This document shows, in pieces, positions 52,660 through 61,718 of a DNA stretch of 64,000 nt (position 1 is its first letter; each line of letters begins with the position of its first letter). Both the position numbers and the translations under genes were made by a program. The DNA is from Myxococcales bacterium. GTDB lineage: Bacteria; Myxococcota_A; Polyangia; Polyangiales; JADJMO01. Where the stretch lies: positions 62,001-126,000 of the forward strand of contig JADJMO010000018.1 of the NCBI GenBank assembly GCA_016709545.1, written 5' to 3'. The notes beneath the pieces were generated by a model that searched no databases, was not told the DNA's origin, and saw only the letters and a program-made list of their open reading frames with translations.

Positions 52660-53967
52660 ATGGACGAAGCGCTGTCGCACGGGAGTCCCTACCAGGCCTA
52701 CGTCTACGGCTATCCGCACAAGACCGCGTATCGCCCGCTCGCTCCGGCGCGCCGCCTCGCCGAGGTCTGGGCCGACGAGCCGAAGAGCGCGCTGTCGCTC
52801 TACGTGCACGTGCCGTTCTGCGAGATGCGCTGCGGGTTCTGCAACCTCTTCACCTCGCCGCGCCCCAGGGAGGATCGCGTCGAACGCTACCTCGCGACCC
52901 TCGCCCGGCAGATCGAGAGGGTCGGCGCCGCCCTCGGGCCGGTGCGCTTCGCGCGCTTCGCGATCGGGGGCGGCACGCCCACCTGGCTCTCCCCCCACCA
53001 GCTGCACGCCCTCTTCGATCGGGTCGCGACGCTGGGCGCCGATCCGAGGCACTGCCCCACGTCGGTCGAGGTCTCGCCCGAGACGGCCACCCACGAACGG
53101 CTCGCGGTGCTGCGCGCGCGCGGCGTCGATCGCGTCAGCATCGGCGTGCAGAGCTTCGTCGAGTCGGAGTCGGCCGCCGTCGCGCGGCCCCAGGCGACCA
53201 CCGCGGTGGAGGGGGCCCTCGACGCGATCCGCGGGCTCGGCTTCCCCACGCTCAACGTCGACCTCATGTACGGCCTGCCCGGACAGAGCCCCGCCACCTG
53301 GGAGCGCTCGCTCCGCGCGGCCCTGCGCTCCTCGCCGGAAGAACTCTATCTCTACCCGACCTACGTCCGCCCGCTCACCGGCCTCGGCCGCCGCGGGGAG
53401 AGCTGGGACGATCTGCGCGTCTCGCTCTACCGGCAGGGCCGCGCGCTGCTGCTCGCCGAGGGCTACACGCAGCTCTCCATGCGCATGTTCCGGGCGCCGC
53501 ACGCGCCGGTGGGGCAGGGGCCCGCGTACTGCGTCCAGGACGACGGCATGGTCGGCCTCGGCCCGGGCGCCCGCTCGTACACTAGAGCCCTCCACTACGG
53601 CACCGACTACGCGGTGTCGGCGCCCGCCGTGCGCGAGGCGATCGAGGCGTGGACGAGCCGCGAATCAGACGAGTTCGACTGGGTCGACCACGGCATCGCG
53701 CTCGACGTCGACGAGCAGCGCCGCCGCTGGGTCGCCCTCGGACTGCTCGGCGACGGGCTCGATCGCGCCGCCTACGCACAGCGCTTCGGCATCGACGTGC
53801 TCGCCGAGCTGCCCTGGCTCGAGCGCCTGTTCGAGCTCGGGCTCGCGACCGTCGACGCACACCGCGTCGCGCTCACCGAGCTCGGCGTCGAGCGCTCCGA
53901 CGCCGTCGGGCCGTTCCTGTTCTCCGCGGCGGTCCGCGCGCGCATGGCTTCCTGGGAGCCGCGCTGA
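52660..53967 (+). CDS. STM4012-like radical SAM protein (HemW/HemN-related)
   Basis: 435 residues. Radical SAM cluster motif in VPFCEMRCGFCNLF (C-x3-C-x2-C) near residue 52-60. The following IERVGAALGPVRFARFAIGGGTPTWL block and IGVQSFVESESAA are typical of HemN-like proteins, as is the GGGTP motif. Likely radical chemistry or a heme-binding chaperone role. It belongs to a conserved set with the STM4011- and STM4013-like proteins. The TGA overlaps the next ATG (TGATG). Confidence 0.87.
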   Translation: MDEALSHGSPYQAYVYGYPHKTAYRPLAPARRLAEVWADEPKSALSLYVHVPFCEMRCGFCNLFTSPRPREDRVERYLATLARQIERVGAALGPVRFARFAIGGGTPTWLSPHQLHALFDRVATLGADPRHCPTSVEVSPETATHERLAVLRARGVDRVSIGVQSFVESESAAVARPQATTAVEGALDAIRGLGFPTLNVDLMYGLPGQSPATWERSLRAALRSSPEELYLYPTYVRPLTGLGRRGESWDDLRVSLYRQGRALLLAEGYTQLSMRMFRAPHAPVGQGPAYCVQDDGMVGLGPGARSYTRALHYGTDYAVSAPAVREAIEAWTSRESDEFDWVDHGIALDVDEQRRRWVALGLLGDGLDRAAYAQRFGIDVLAELPWLERLFELGLATVDAHRVALTELGVERSDAVGPFLFSAAVRARMASWEPR

Positions 53968-54896
53968 TGGAGCTCGCCGTGCTCTACCGGGGGCCGCTCG
54001 AGAGCTGCAACTACGGGTGCACGTATTGCCCGTTCGCGAAGAAGGTCGACGAAGCGGCCACGCTGGCCGCCGATCGCGCGGCGCTCGCGCGCTTCGTCGC
54101 GTGGATCGCCGCGCGACCTCCTGGAGATCGCCTCTCGGTCCTGTTCACGCCGTGGGGGGAGGGGCTCGCGCGCGCCTGGTACCAGGAGGCGATGGTGGAG
54201 CTCTCCCGGCTCCCCTCGATCACGCGGGTGGCGATCCAGACCAACCTCTCCGTGCCGCTCGCGTGGACCGCGCGCGCCGACGCGACCAAGGCGGCGGTCT
54301 GGGCGACCTACCACCCGGACTGGACGACGCGGGAGCGCTTCGTCGCCAAGGTGTCCGACCTCCGCGCGCGCGGCCTCGCCGTCTCGTGCGGAGTGGTCGG
54401 GTTCCGGCGCTTCTTCGGCGAGATCGAGGCGCTGCGCCGGGCGTTGCCGGGCGACGTCTACCTGTGGGTGAACGCGGCGAAGGGCCGCTGGGACGAGGGC
54501 TACGCCGACGCGGAGATCGCCCAGCTGCTCGCCATCGATCCGCATTTCTCCGACAACCTGCGCCCGCACGCGAGCCGCGGCGAGCCGTGCCGCGCCGGCG
54601 CGGCGGTGGTCTCGGTCGACGGCGAAGGCACGGTGCGTCGCTGCCACTTCGTGCGCACGCCGCTCGGCAACCTGTACCTCGACCGGATCGAGGACCTCCT
54701 CGCCGAGCGCCCGTGCCCCAACGACACCTGCGGCTGCCACATCGGCTACGTGCACCTCGATCGCCTCGGCCTGCACGAAGTCTACGGCGACGGGGTCCTC
54801 GAGCGCATCCCGCGCCGGCTACCTGTCCTTTCGGGCGAGCGCCGCGAGGATCTCCCACTCGTAGACGGAGCGTCCCTCGCGGTGCAGGCCCGGTAA
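53967..54896 (+). CDS. STM4011-like radical SAM protein
   Basis: 309 residues. Radical SAM motif SCNYGCTYCPFAKK (C-x3-C-x2-C) at ~13-20, a glycine-rich VLFTPWGEGLARAWYQE, and a Cys cluster near residues 253-257 (CPNDTCGCHIG) that may hold a second Fe-S cluster as in SPASM-type enzymes. The last 78 bp overlap the 3' end of the convergent STM4014-like gene. Acts with the STM4012-like protein; substrate not known. Confidence 0.87.
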   Translation: MELAVLYRGPLESCNYGCTYCPFAKKVDEAATLAADRAALARFVAWIAARPPGDRLSVLFTPWGEGLARAWYQEAMVELSRLPSITRVAIQTNLSVPLAWTARADATKAAVWATYHPDWTTRERFVAKVSDLRARGLAVSCGVVGFRRFFGEIEALRRALPGDVYLWVNAAKGRWDEGYADAEIAQLLAIDPHFSDNLRPHASRGEPCRAGAAVVSVDGEGTVRRCHFVRTPLGNLYLDRIEDLLAERPCPNDTCGCHIGYVHLDRLGLHEVYGDGVLERIPRRLPVLSGERREDLPLVDGASLAVQAR

Positions 54897-55937
54897 CAGG
54901 TCGCCGAAGGCGTTGGCCTCGACCACGCGGTGCCCGCGCAGGTCGGACTCGTAGAGCAGGTCGATGCCGAGGTGGTGGCTCGCGTAGTGCGCGCCGATCC
55001 GCCGGCAGCTCTCGAGCGCCTCGCTCCGCGCGTCCTCCGGCACGAGACGCTCGAACGCCGCGAGATCGCCGCGGCTGCCTCCGAGGTGCAGGTTGGTGAT
55101 CGGGTGGCGGCTGCGCCGGACCAGGGTGAACACAGGCTCGCCGGCCACCACGACCACCCGGGTGTCGAAGGGCTTCCCACCGAGCTTGGCCTTGGGGACG
55201 CTCTCTTCGACCTGGCTCCCTTCGCGCAGCAGGAAGCCGAGGATCCGGTCGATCGTCGCGCGGTCCTCGTAGCGACGCAGGCCGAGGGTGTTGGTGAAGC
55301 CCTGCGCGTCCGGGGTCAGGCTCGTGAGCACGACCTCGCGCTCGCCGTCGCGGCGGAACAGCGCGAGGCACGAGGCCGACGAGCCGCACGAGAGCTTCAC
55401 GTAGACGGCGCGGGTGGTCATGGCCTCCCGCAGGGCCTCCGGGTCGGGCGCGCAGACGAGCGACGCGGGCACCGGGACCCCGAGCCCCGTGAAGCGCCGC
55501 GCCGTGGCGCGCTTGTCGAACAGCTCGGCGATCTCCGCGGGAGGGTTCTGCACGATCCAGCGCGGTCGCTCGGCGAACACGCGGGTGAGGTCTTCGAGCA
55601 CGCGGAGGAAGCCGCAGTGCTGCTGGCGCGGGGCGAACACGCGGCCGAAGTCCTCGACCAGCGTCGCGGGGTCCACCGTCGAGGGGCGCGGCACGAGCGA
55701 CTCGGCGTCCGCGCGCCCGCGCGCGAGGAGGGCGCGCTCCACCGCGAACGACTCCCCGCACGCCTCGAGCCGCACGAACGTCGGCACGTCCGGCTGCGCG
55801 AGCAGGCGCGCGGGCTCGGCGATCACGTCGGCCCACGCGAACACCCGCGGCGGCGGCTGCCCGAGCCGCGCGAGGGCCTCACAGAAGCCCGTGACGCGGC
55901 GGTTCTCTGGGTTGCCGACGAGCAGGTAGGGGATCAC
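54819..55937 (-). CDS. STM4014-like protein with ATP-grasp features
   Basis: 372 residues from GTG 55937, which overlaps the stop of the WGR/LRR gene (GTGA). Starts VIPYLLVGNPENRRVTGFCEAL. A RRFTGLGVPVPASLV segment (~140) is followed by AVYVKLSCGSSASCLALFR (ATP-binding strand), TRVVVVAGEPVFTLVRRSRHP and a VVEANAFGDLLPGLH end, as in ATP-grasp ligases whose Asn binds metal. It probably joins an acid to an amine or thiol using ATP, by inference. Overlaps the STM4011-like gene by 78 bp at the 3' end. Confidence 0.8.
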   Translation of the reverse strand: MIPYLLVGNPENRRVTGFCEALARLGQPPPRVFAWADVIAEPARLLAQPDVPTFVRLEACGESFAVERALLARGRADAESLVPRPSTVDPATLVEDFGRVFAPRQQHCGFLRVLEDLTRVFAERPRWIVQNPPAEIAELFDKRATARRFTGLGVPVPASLVCAPDPEALREAMTTRAVYVKLSCGSSASCLALFRRDGEREVVLTSLTPDAQGFTNTLGLRRYEDRATIDRILGFLLREGSQVEESVPKAKLGGKPFDTRVVVVAGEPVFTLVRRSRHPITNLHLGGSRGDLAAFERLVPEDARSEALESCRRIGAHYASHHLGIDLLYESDLRGHRVVEANAFGDLLPGLHREGRSVYEWEILAALARKDR

Positions 55938-57295
55938 TCTCCCACGGTCACGTAGCGATAGTCGTCGCCGGTCTTCTGCGTGCCGTAGACCACCTCCTTG
56001 CAGAGGCGGTCCAGCGGGGCCTGGTCGGTGAGGTAGTTGTCGGACACGTCGAGCCGGGTGAGGTGCGCGAAGGCGGCCTTGTGCGCGACGAGGTGGGCCG
56101 TGCCGGCGTCGGTCATCATGCCCATCGAGAGGTCGAGCGTCTGGAGCCGCGGGAGGATCTCCGCGGTCGCCAGCGCCGCCGCGATGTCGTCGGTGAACTC
56201 GCAGTTCATGAGGCCGAGGTGCTTCACCTTCGGCAGGTTCGCCCCCTCGAGCAGCGGGAGCAGGTCGGCGACCGCGCAGTTGCACCCGTAGTTGTCCGAG
56301 CCGAACCACAGGATCAGCGTCTCGAGGGCGGGGAACTTCCCGCTGGCGATGGCCTGCACCACCTTCTGGTCGAGGCCGCCCGTGTGCAGCTCGAGGTGCT
56401 TCAGCTCCGGCGCGTCGATGGCGGCGCCGAGGTCGATCTCCGAGCCCTGCAGCACGAGCCGCTCGAGGTTCTGCAGGGCGCCGAACACGGCGGACACGTC
56501 GCCGACCGGGTTCCAGGACATCTCGTTCTCGTCCGGGTACTCGAAGTCGGCGAGGAACAGCGAGCGGATCGAGGGCCGGGGCGCCTCGCAGAGCGCGGCG
56601 ACCACCTCCGAGTAGTCGGTGTCGCCGTCGTCGTTGTTGAGGCCGAACACCAGATCGCGGAGGAACTGCCCCGAGGGGTGGTCGAGCAGCGACCTCGTGA
56701 TCTCGGCGAGGTCGACCTCACCGTCCTCGTGGCTGAACGAGGAGTAGGCCAGCCGTGCGCTGCGGATGAAGCCCAGGTGCCATCCGAACGCCGGGCGGTC
56801 GTTGCCGTCGTAGGTCTTCTGGTGTGGCGCGAGCGGGCCGAGCAAGAAGCGCTCGTGCTTCTTCAGGAGGGCGCCCGCGGCCTTCACGAGGTCGGGCAGG
56901 CCGGGCGCCGCGCGGAGGGCGTTGTGCACCGCGACCAGCTCGCCGCGCGGATGCCCTTGCGACTGCAGCCAGTCGCCGTAGACGAGGTACGACTGCACGT
57001 CGTCGGGGTCGGCGAGGATGGCCCGCGCGAGCTCGGGGTTCCGCGGCTCCTCGGGGGCCTCTTCGTCGTCACCCTCCTCGTCGCCGTCGCCCTCGACGAG
57101 CTCGTAGCCCTTCTTCGTCTTCTCGGCGACCAGCTTGTCGTAGGCCTTCCTGGCCTCGGCCTCGCTCTTGAACGACTTCTCCGTCGTCTGCCCGTCGGTC
57201 CCCATCTTCCCGTAGCGCGTCGTGAAGGAGGTGCCCTCGAGGGTGATCTCCCAGAACTTGTTCGACGTTCCTTCGCTGAACTCGTAGCGCGGCAT
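55934..57295 (-). CDS. WGR domain and leucine-rich-repeat protein (STM4015-like)
   Basis: 453 residues from ATG 57295 (an ATG 3 codons earlier is possible). N-terminal WGR domain (~1-65: YEFSEGTSNKFWEITLEG, TTRYGKMGTDGQ), an acidic linker, a ~50-residue block like the TIGR02996 repeat-companion domain (ARAILADPDDVQSYLVYGDW), then at least six leucine-rich repeats (LKHLELHTGG, LETLILWFGS, VKHLGLMNCEF, LQTLDLSMG, LTRLDVSDN). LRRs suggest protein binding. Adjacent to and translated with the STM4014-like gene. Confidence 0.82.
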   Translation of the reverse strand: MPRYEFSEGTSNKFWEITLEGTSFTTRYGKMGTDGQTTEKSFKSEAEARKAYDKLVAEKTKKGYELVEGDGDEEGDDEEAPEEPRNPELARAILADPDDVQSYLVYGDWLQSQGHPRGELVAVHNALRAAPGLPDLVKAAGALLKKHERFLLGPLAPHQKTYDGNDRPAFGWHLGFIRSARLAYSSFSHEDGEVDLAEITRSLLDHPSGQFLRDLVFGLNNDDGDTDYSEVVAALCEAPRPSIRSLFLADFEYPDENEMSWNPVGDVSAVFGALQNLERLVLQGSEIDLGAAIDAPELKHLELHTGGLDQKVVQAIASGKFPALETLILWFGSDNYGCNCAVADLLPLLEGANLPKVKHLGLMNCEFTDDIAAALATAEILPRLQTLDLSMGMMTDAGTAHLVAHKAAFAHLTRLDVSDNYLTDQAPLDRLCKEVVYGTQKTGDDYRYVTVGE

Positions 57296-57310
57296 GGGCC
57301 GCATCCTACG

Positions 57311-57724
57311 CTAGAGGCCGGAGATCTTCCGCACCGTCGCGGCGTAGTCCACGCGCGCTGCACGCTTGGGCAGGGTGGGGGGCAGACGGAGCAGCTGCTT
57401 CTTGAGGAGCGCGCGCTGGACCGGGTCGGCGACCTCGAAGCGGATGCCGACCGAGGGGCCGAAGTCACCCGGGCGACGGCCGTGCGACACGCGCGCGACG
57501 ATGCCTTCGCCGTCGACGAACGTCTGCCCATCGGGCGTACGGAACGTCAGGACGACCTTCTCTCCCGTCATCACGGGCTCGCGCAGCGGCACGCGCATGC
57601 CGTTCATCGAGAGGTCGAGCACGCGGTCGGCGATGCGCCGGAAATCGCGCTCCCGGACCACCTCGCAGTGCACGCGGACATGACGACGGACCGACTTGCG
57701 ATCGGCAGCAGCGACGAGCTCCAT
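57311..57724 (-). CDS. PilZ-domain protein
   Basis: 137 residues. Contains RKSVRRHVRV (RxxxR c-di-GMP motif) near residues 9-13 and DLSMNG (D-x-S-x-x-G) near 37-42, the two c-di-GMP-binding elements. A conserved VGIRFEVADPVQRALLKKQL closes the beta barrel. Likely binds c-di-GMP and regulates motility or envelope traits. 15 bp upstream of the WGR/LRR gene in the same direction, and 64 bp after the ABC permease stop. Confidence 0.87.
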   Translation of the reverse strand: MELVAAADRKSVRRHVRVHCEVVRERDFRRIADRVLDLSMNGMRVPLREPVMTGEKVVLTFRTPDGQTFVDGEGIVARVSHGRRPGDFGPSVGIRFEVADPVQRALLKKQLLRLPPTLPKRAARVDYAATVRKISGL

Positions 57725-57788
57725 GGGACCTCCTACCCTTCGATCGTGCCATGTAGGTGCAGGTAGGCAAACTTCGTGACACCCGGAA

Positions 57789-58805
57789 TCAGCGGCTGCG
57801 CGTGCGTGGGTCGAGGAAGGCGTAGAGCACGTCGACCACCAGGCTCGCGAGCACCACGCTCGTCGCGGCCACGAGCACCGTGCCGACGATGACCGGGCCG
57901 TCGCGGTCGTGCATCGCGCGGACCGTCAGGGTCCCGATGCCGGGCCACGAGAAGATCTGCTCCGTGATCACCGCACCGCCGAGCAGCGCGCCGAGGTCGA
58001 GCCCGATCACCGTCACGATGGGGACCAGCGCGTTGCGCAGCACGTGGACCACGACGACCCGCGCCCGAGACAGGCCCTTCGCGCGGGCCGTTCGCACGTG
58101 ATCGAGGCGCAGGAGCCCCAGGATCTCGTCGCGGGCGAGGCGCGTGTAGTAGGCGGCGCCGAAGATGCCGAGCGTCAGCGCGGGCAGAGCGAGGTGGAGC
58201 GCGCCGTCGCGCAGCGTGCCGTCGCCGCCTCCCGAGAGCGGTAGCAGGTCGAGCTTGTAGGCGAGCACGTACTGGAGGAGCACGCCGAGCAGGAACGTCG
58301 GCGCGCTGATCCCGAGCAGGGCGAGGCCCACCGCCGTCGCGTCGAGCCACGTGTTGCGTCGCAGCGCCGCGACGACCCCGGCGCCCACGCCGAGGATCAC
58401 GCTCAGCGTGGTCGCGGCCAGGGCGAGCACGACGGTGTGCGGCAGGTGGTCGGCGATCACCGCGGCCACGGGCCTGCGCAGCTGGTAGCTCTTGCCGAGG
58501 TCGACGCAGACGCGCCCCTTGACCCAGCACGAGGAGAACTCGGGGTCCTTCTTCGGGTCGACGCCGCGCGGGACGAACCGCACGATCCGCTGGAGGAAGA
58601 TCGCGTACTGCACGGCGAGTGGCCGATCGAGGCCGAGCTGCACCCGGATCTTCGCCACGTCGGCCGGCCGCGCCTGGGGGCCGCTCACCATGCGCGCGGG
58701 GTCGCTCGGCAGCGCGCGGTTGAGCGCGAACGTGGCGGTCGTGACCACGAACACGACGAACACGCTCCACGCGAGCCGTCGCGCGAGGTGGCGGAGGAGG
58801 CTCAT
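57789..58805 (-). CDS. peptide/nickel-type ABC transporter permease (DppB-like)
   Basis: 338 residues. Signature of the DppB/OppB family: start MSLLRHLARRLAWSVFVVFVVTTATF, the long early periplasmic loop with SDPARMVSG, and the EAA-type block DHVRTARAKGLSRARVVVVHVLRNALVPI near 245-275. Six hydrophobic helices. Overlaps the substrate-binding protein gene by ATGA. Works with the DppC-like permease and an ATPase not found in this window. Confidence 0.88.
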   Translation of the reverse strand: MSLLRHLARRLAWSVFVVFVVTTATFALNRALPSDPARMVSGPQARPADVAKIRVQLGLDRPLAVQYAIFLQRIVRFVPRGVDPKKDPEFSSCWVKGRVCVDLGKSYQLRRPVAAVIADHLPHTVVLALAATTLSVILGVGAGVVAALRRNTWLDATAVGLALLGISAPTFLLGVLLQYVLAYKLDLLPLSGGGDGTLRDGALHLALPALTLGIFGAAYYTRLARDEILGLLRLDHVRTARAKGLSRARVVVVHVLRNALVPIVTVIGLDLGALLGGAVITEQIFSWPGIGTLTVRAMHDRDGPVIVGTVLVAATSVVLASLVVDVLYAFLDPRTRSR

Positions 58806-60550
58806 GGCGCGAGCCTGCCCAGCAAGCTTCCGAGCGCACGCTTCACCTTGTGACCGACGAGACCCGCGTGGCCCACCTCGCGCGCGGCCGGGTCGATCCA
58901 GGCGTTCCGGAAGACGCGGTTCCAGACCGGGTGCGGCTTGTACCCCCGCAGCCAGGGCTGCACGAGCTCGATGCGCATGGTGTTGTAGGCGAAGGCCCAC
59001 GGCGCGTCGTCGCACACGATGCGGTCGGCCTCGCGGTACATGGCGAGCCGCTTCTCCTGGTCGATCTCGCCGTGCGCCCGGGCGAGCAGCGCGTCGAGCT
59101 CGGGGGTCGAGTAGAACGCCCAGTTCTGGGACTCCTCCGGGGCGATCCCCGCGCTCGAGAAGGTGGGCTCGAAGAAGTCGCTCGGGTCGGCGTAGTCCAT
59201 GAGCCACGCGCCGTACCCCATGCGCGCCTCCTTCGGACGCCCGACCACGGCGAGGAACTGCGCGAACGAGGTCTCCTTGATCTCGATGCGCAGCCCGATG
59301 TGCGAGAGGTCGTACTGGAGCAGGGTGCCCGCGCGGATCGCCGTCTCGCCCGGGCCGGCCCAGTAGGTGATGGTCTGCGGATACCCGCCCTTGCCGGTCT
59401 TCGGGTCGTAGGCGTAGCCGGCCTCGGCCATCAGCGCGCGCGCGGCCTGGACGTCGGTCTTCTGGCCGTGGAACCCGGGGTCGTAGCCCGGGATGCCCGG
59501 GGGGATCACGTGGTCGGTCACCCGCGCCCACCCCTCGTAGTACTTGGCGAGGTGCGGGCGATCGACGGCCATCGCGACGGCGCGCCGCACCCGTACGTCG
59601 TCGAACGGGGCCATGTGCACGTTCATGAACTCGCCGTAGACGTCGGGCGAGGGCATCTCGGTGAAGTACTTGGACCACTCCGGGTGGGTGCGGAAGTGGA
59701 TCGCGCCCGGCCGCTCGAACTCGTTGAAGATGCCGTCGAGCTCGCCGCGCTCGACCATCAGGCGCTGGGTCACCCGCGAGACGTTCTCGCTGAGCTCGAT
59801 GGCGTCGAGGTAGGGCTTGCCGGGCTCGTGCCACCCCGGGAAGCGCTCGACGCGGATGCGCTGACCGGGCAGCCACTCGGTGAGCCTGAACGGCCCTGCG
59901 CCGCACGCCTTCTGCTGGAACTGATCGTCGTAGGCCCGACCGCCGCTCTTGCACACCGGGCGCAGCGGAGAGAGCGCGAGGATGGGCAGGAACGTCGCGT
60001 CGGGCTTCTGCAGGCGGATGACGAGCACGTGGGGCGACTCGACGACGACGCCCGAGATGGCCTTTGCCTTGCCGGCGCGGTAGGCGGTCACCCCCTCGAT
60101 GGGCTCGTAGAACGACGCCACCGGGCACGGCGTGGCGGGCGCGAGCGTGCGCTCGATGCTCCGCTGCAGATCGGTCGCGTCGAGGGGGCTCCCGTCGTGG
60201 AACGTGAGCCCGGTGCGGAGGAAGAACCGGTAGGCCTTGCCGCCGTCGAACAGCTCCCAGCGCTCGGCGAGGTCGGGGACGATCTCGCCGCTCGGGCCGT
60301 AGTCGACGAGGCCGGCGAACAGCAGGTTCAAGAGCGGCTGCGACTCGGTGTCGAAGGCGACCGCGGGGTCGAGGTGCGCACGCTGACGAACGTGGCGTAG
60401 CGCAGCGTGCCGCCGCGGACGGGGCTCGTCGCCGTGCTCGGTCGGCCCTTCGGCCCGCGACCCTCACCGCGCTTTGCCGCAGGCGAGGGGGCCGGCGAGC
60501 AGGGCGAGCGCGAGGACGGCGAGGATCTCACTCCTTCGGATCGAAGGCAT
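58802..60550 (-). CDS. peptide-type ABC substrate-binding lipoprotein, coding frame disrupted by small indels
   Basis: Family DppA/OppA (SBP_bac_5): NLLFAGLVDYGPSGEIVPDL, DATDLQRSIERTL, PEWSKYFTEMP and GYDPGFHGQKTD are diagnostic. ATG 60550 (MPSIRRSEILAVLALALL) with GGGGAGGGG upstream gives a lipobox (PLACGK), then a TGA at 60466-60464. The frame switches by +1 near 60473-60475 (a run of three A's on this strand), reading VRGGTLRYATFVSVRT. It must return at 60373-60374, where one G of a GGG run on the + strand is missing, to continue LDPAVAFDTESQPLL. So one extra and one lost base, both probably errors. ~582 residues when repaired. Confidence 0.82.
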
Positions 60551-61718
60551 CGCGGAGCCCCTCCCCGAGCAGGTTGAAGCCGAGGACGGTGAGCAGGATG
60601 GCGATGGCGGGCGCGGCGAGGAGCCACGGCGCGAGGGCGAAGTAAGGGCGCGCCTCGTCGAGCATGGAGCCCCAGCTCGGCGCCGGCGGGGGGAGGGAGA
60701 GGCCGAGGAAGGACAGCGCGGCCTCGGCGACGATCATCGTGGCCACCGAGCTCGTCCCGAGCACGACGAGCACGCCCGCCACGTTCGGGAGCACGTGCCG
60801 CACGAGCACCATCGGCGTCGAGGCGCCGAGCGCCTGGGCCGCGACCACGAACTCGAGGTTGCGGATCTGCAGCGTCTTGCTGCGCACGACCCGCGCGTTG
60901 CCCGTCCACGCGGTGAGCCCGAGGAGGAGGAACAGCGAGGCCTCGGTCGTCCGGTCGACGGCCGCCGCGATCGCCATCGCGAGCAGGAGGAACGGGAACG
61001 AGAGCAGCGCGTCCACGAGGCGCATGAGGCCGTCGTCGACGTCGATGGAGGGGTGGCGCTCCTCGCGCTGGTCGCGGTCGAACGCCGCCCGCACCACCAC
61101 CGACGCGAGCGCGAGGCCCATCGCTCGCCCGAGGTGGTGGAAGGAGAGCGCGAGCCCGACGCCGAGGCCGAGGTCGAGGAGACCACTCGGCCGCGGCAGG
61201 CGCTTGTCGAGGAGTCCGCGCAGGCCCCCGAACGCGCGGAGGCCGAAGGAGAGCGCGAAGCCCGCGTAGGCGAAGAGGAGCGCGCCCTCCCGCACACCAC
61301 CTCCACGGAGCGCGAGGAGCCCACCGACGCCGAGGGCGAAGAGCGCGAGGGCGTCCGAGATCGCGTCGACCCGGACGCGGCGGCCGGCGAAGTACCCGGC
61401 GCCGATCCCGACCGCGGCGCCGAGCACGGTGGACACGAACGTCGCGAGGCAGGCCACCTCGAGCGAGAGGCGTCCGCCGTGGGCGAGGCGCGAGAGGACG
61501 TCGCGGAACACGGTGTCGGTCCCGAACGGGTGCCGCAGCGACGGACTGGAGGGAGTGCCGAAGGGCCCGCGTCCGTGGTCGAAATCGGGTGTGAGCGGAG
61601 ACGGCAGGAACAAGGGTCCGAGCAGCGCGAACAACACGAGCGCGGCGACGAGCGCGAGACCGAGCACGGCCCCGCGGTTCCTCCGGAAGCGCGCGAACGC
61701 GCGGCTCTTCGCCGTCAT
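60528..61718 (-). CDS. peptide-type ABC transporter permease (DppC-like) with a large insertion
   Basis: 396 residues from ATG 61718 (MTAKSRAFARFRRNRGAVLG). The first part carries RHPFGTDTVFRDVLSRLAHGGR, diagnostic for DppC. The EAA-type block VVAAQALGASTPMVLVRHVLPN is near residue 270-290. Between the second and third usual helices about 90 extra residues occur (Gly/Leu-rich, with three additional hydrophobic stretches), making it longer than most family members (~300). Its end overlaps the binding-protein start. Confidence 0.85.
   Translation of the reverse strand: MTAKSRAFARFRRNRGAVLGLALVAALVLFALLGPLFLPSPLTPDFDHGRGPFGTPSSPSLRHPFGTDTVFRDVLSRLAHGGRLSLEVACLATFVSTVLGAAVGIGAGYFAGRRVRVDAISDALALFALGVGGLLALRGGGVREGALLFAYAGFALSFGLRAFGGLRGLLDKRLPRPSGLLDLGLGVGLALSFHHLGRAMGLALASVVVRAAFDRDQREERHPSIDVDDGLMRLVDALLSFPFLLLAMAIAAAVDRTTEASLFLLLGLTAWTGNARVVRSKTLQIRNLEFVVAAQALGASTPMVLVRHVLPNVAGVLVVLGTSSVATMIVAEAALSFLGLSLPPPAPSWGSMLDEARPYFALAPWLLAAPAIAILLTVLGFNLLGEGLRDAFDPKE

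Noticed and set aside
54930..55955. + strand frame antisense to the STM4014-like gene
   Set aside because: It lacks motifs and mirrors the coding frame of a recognisable ATP-grasp-like protein on the other strand.
60464..60466. TGA in the binding-protein gene as a second selenocysteine codon
   Set aside because: The frame after this TGA is nonsense until the body resumes, while the adjacent frame carries the family sequence. There is no redox context, so an indel pair is the better reading.
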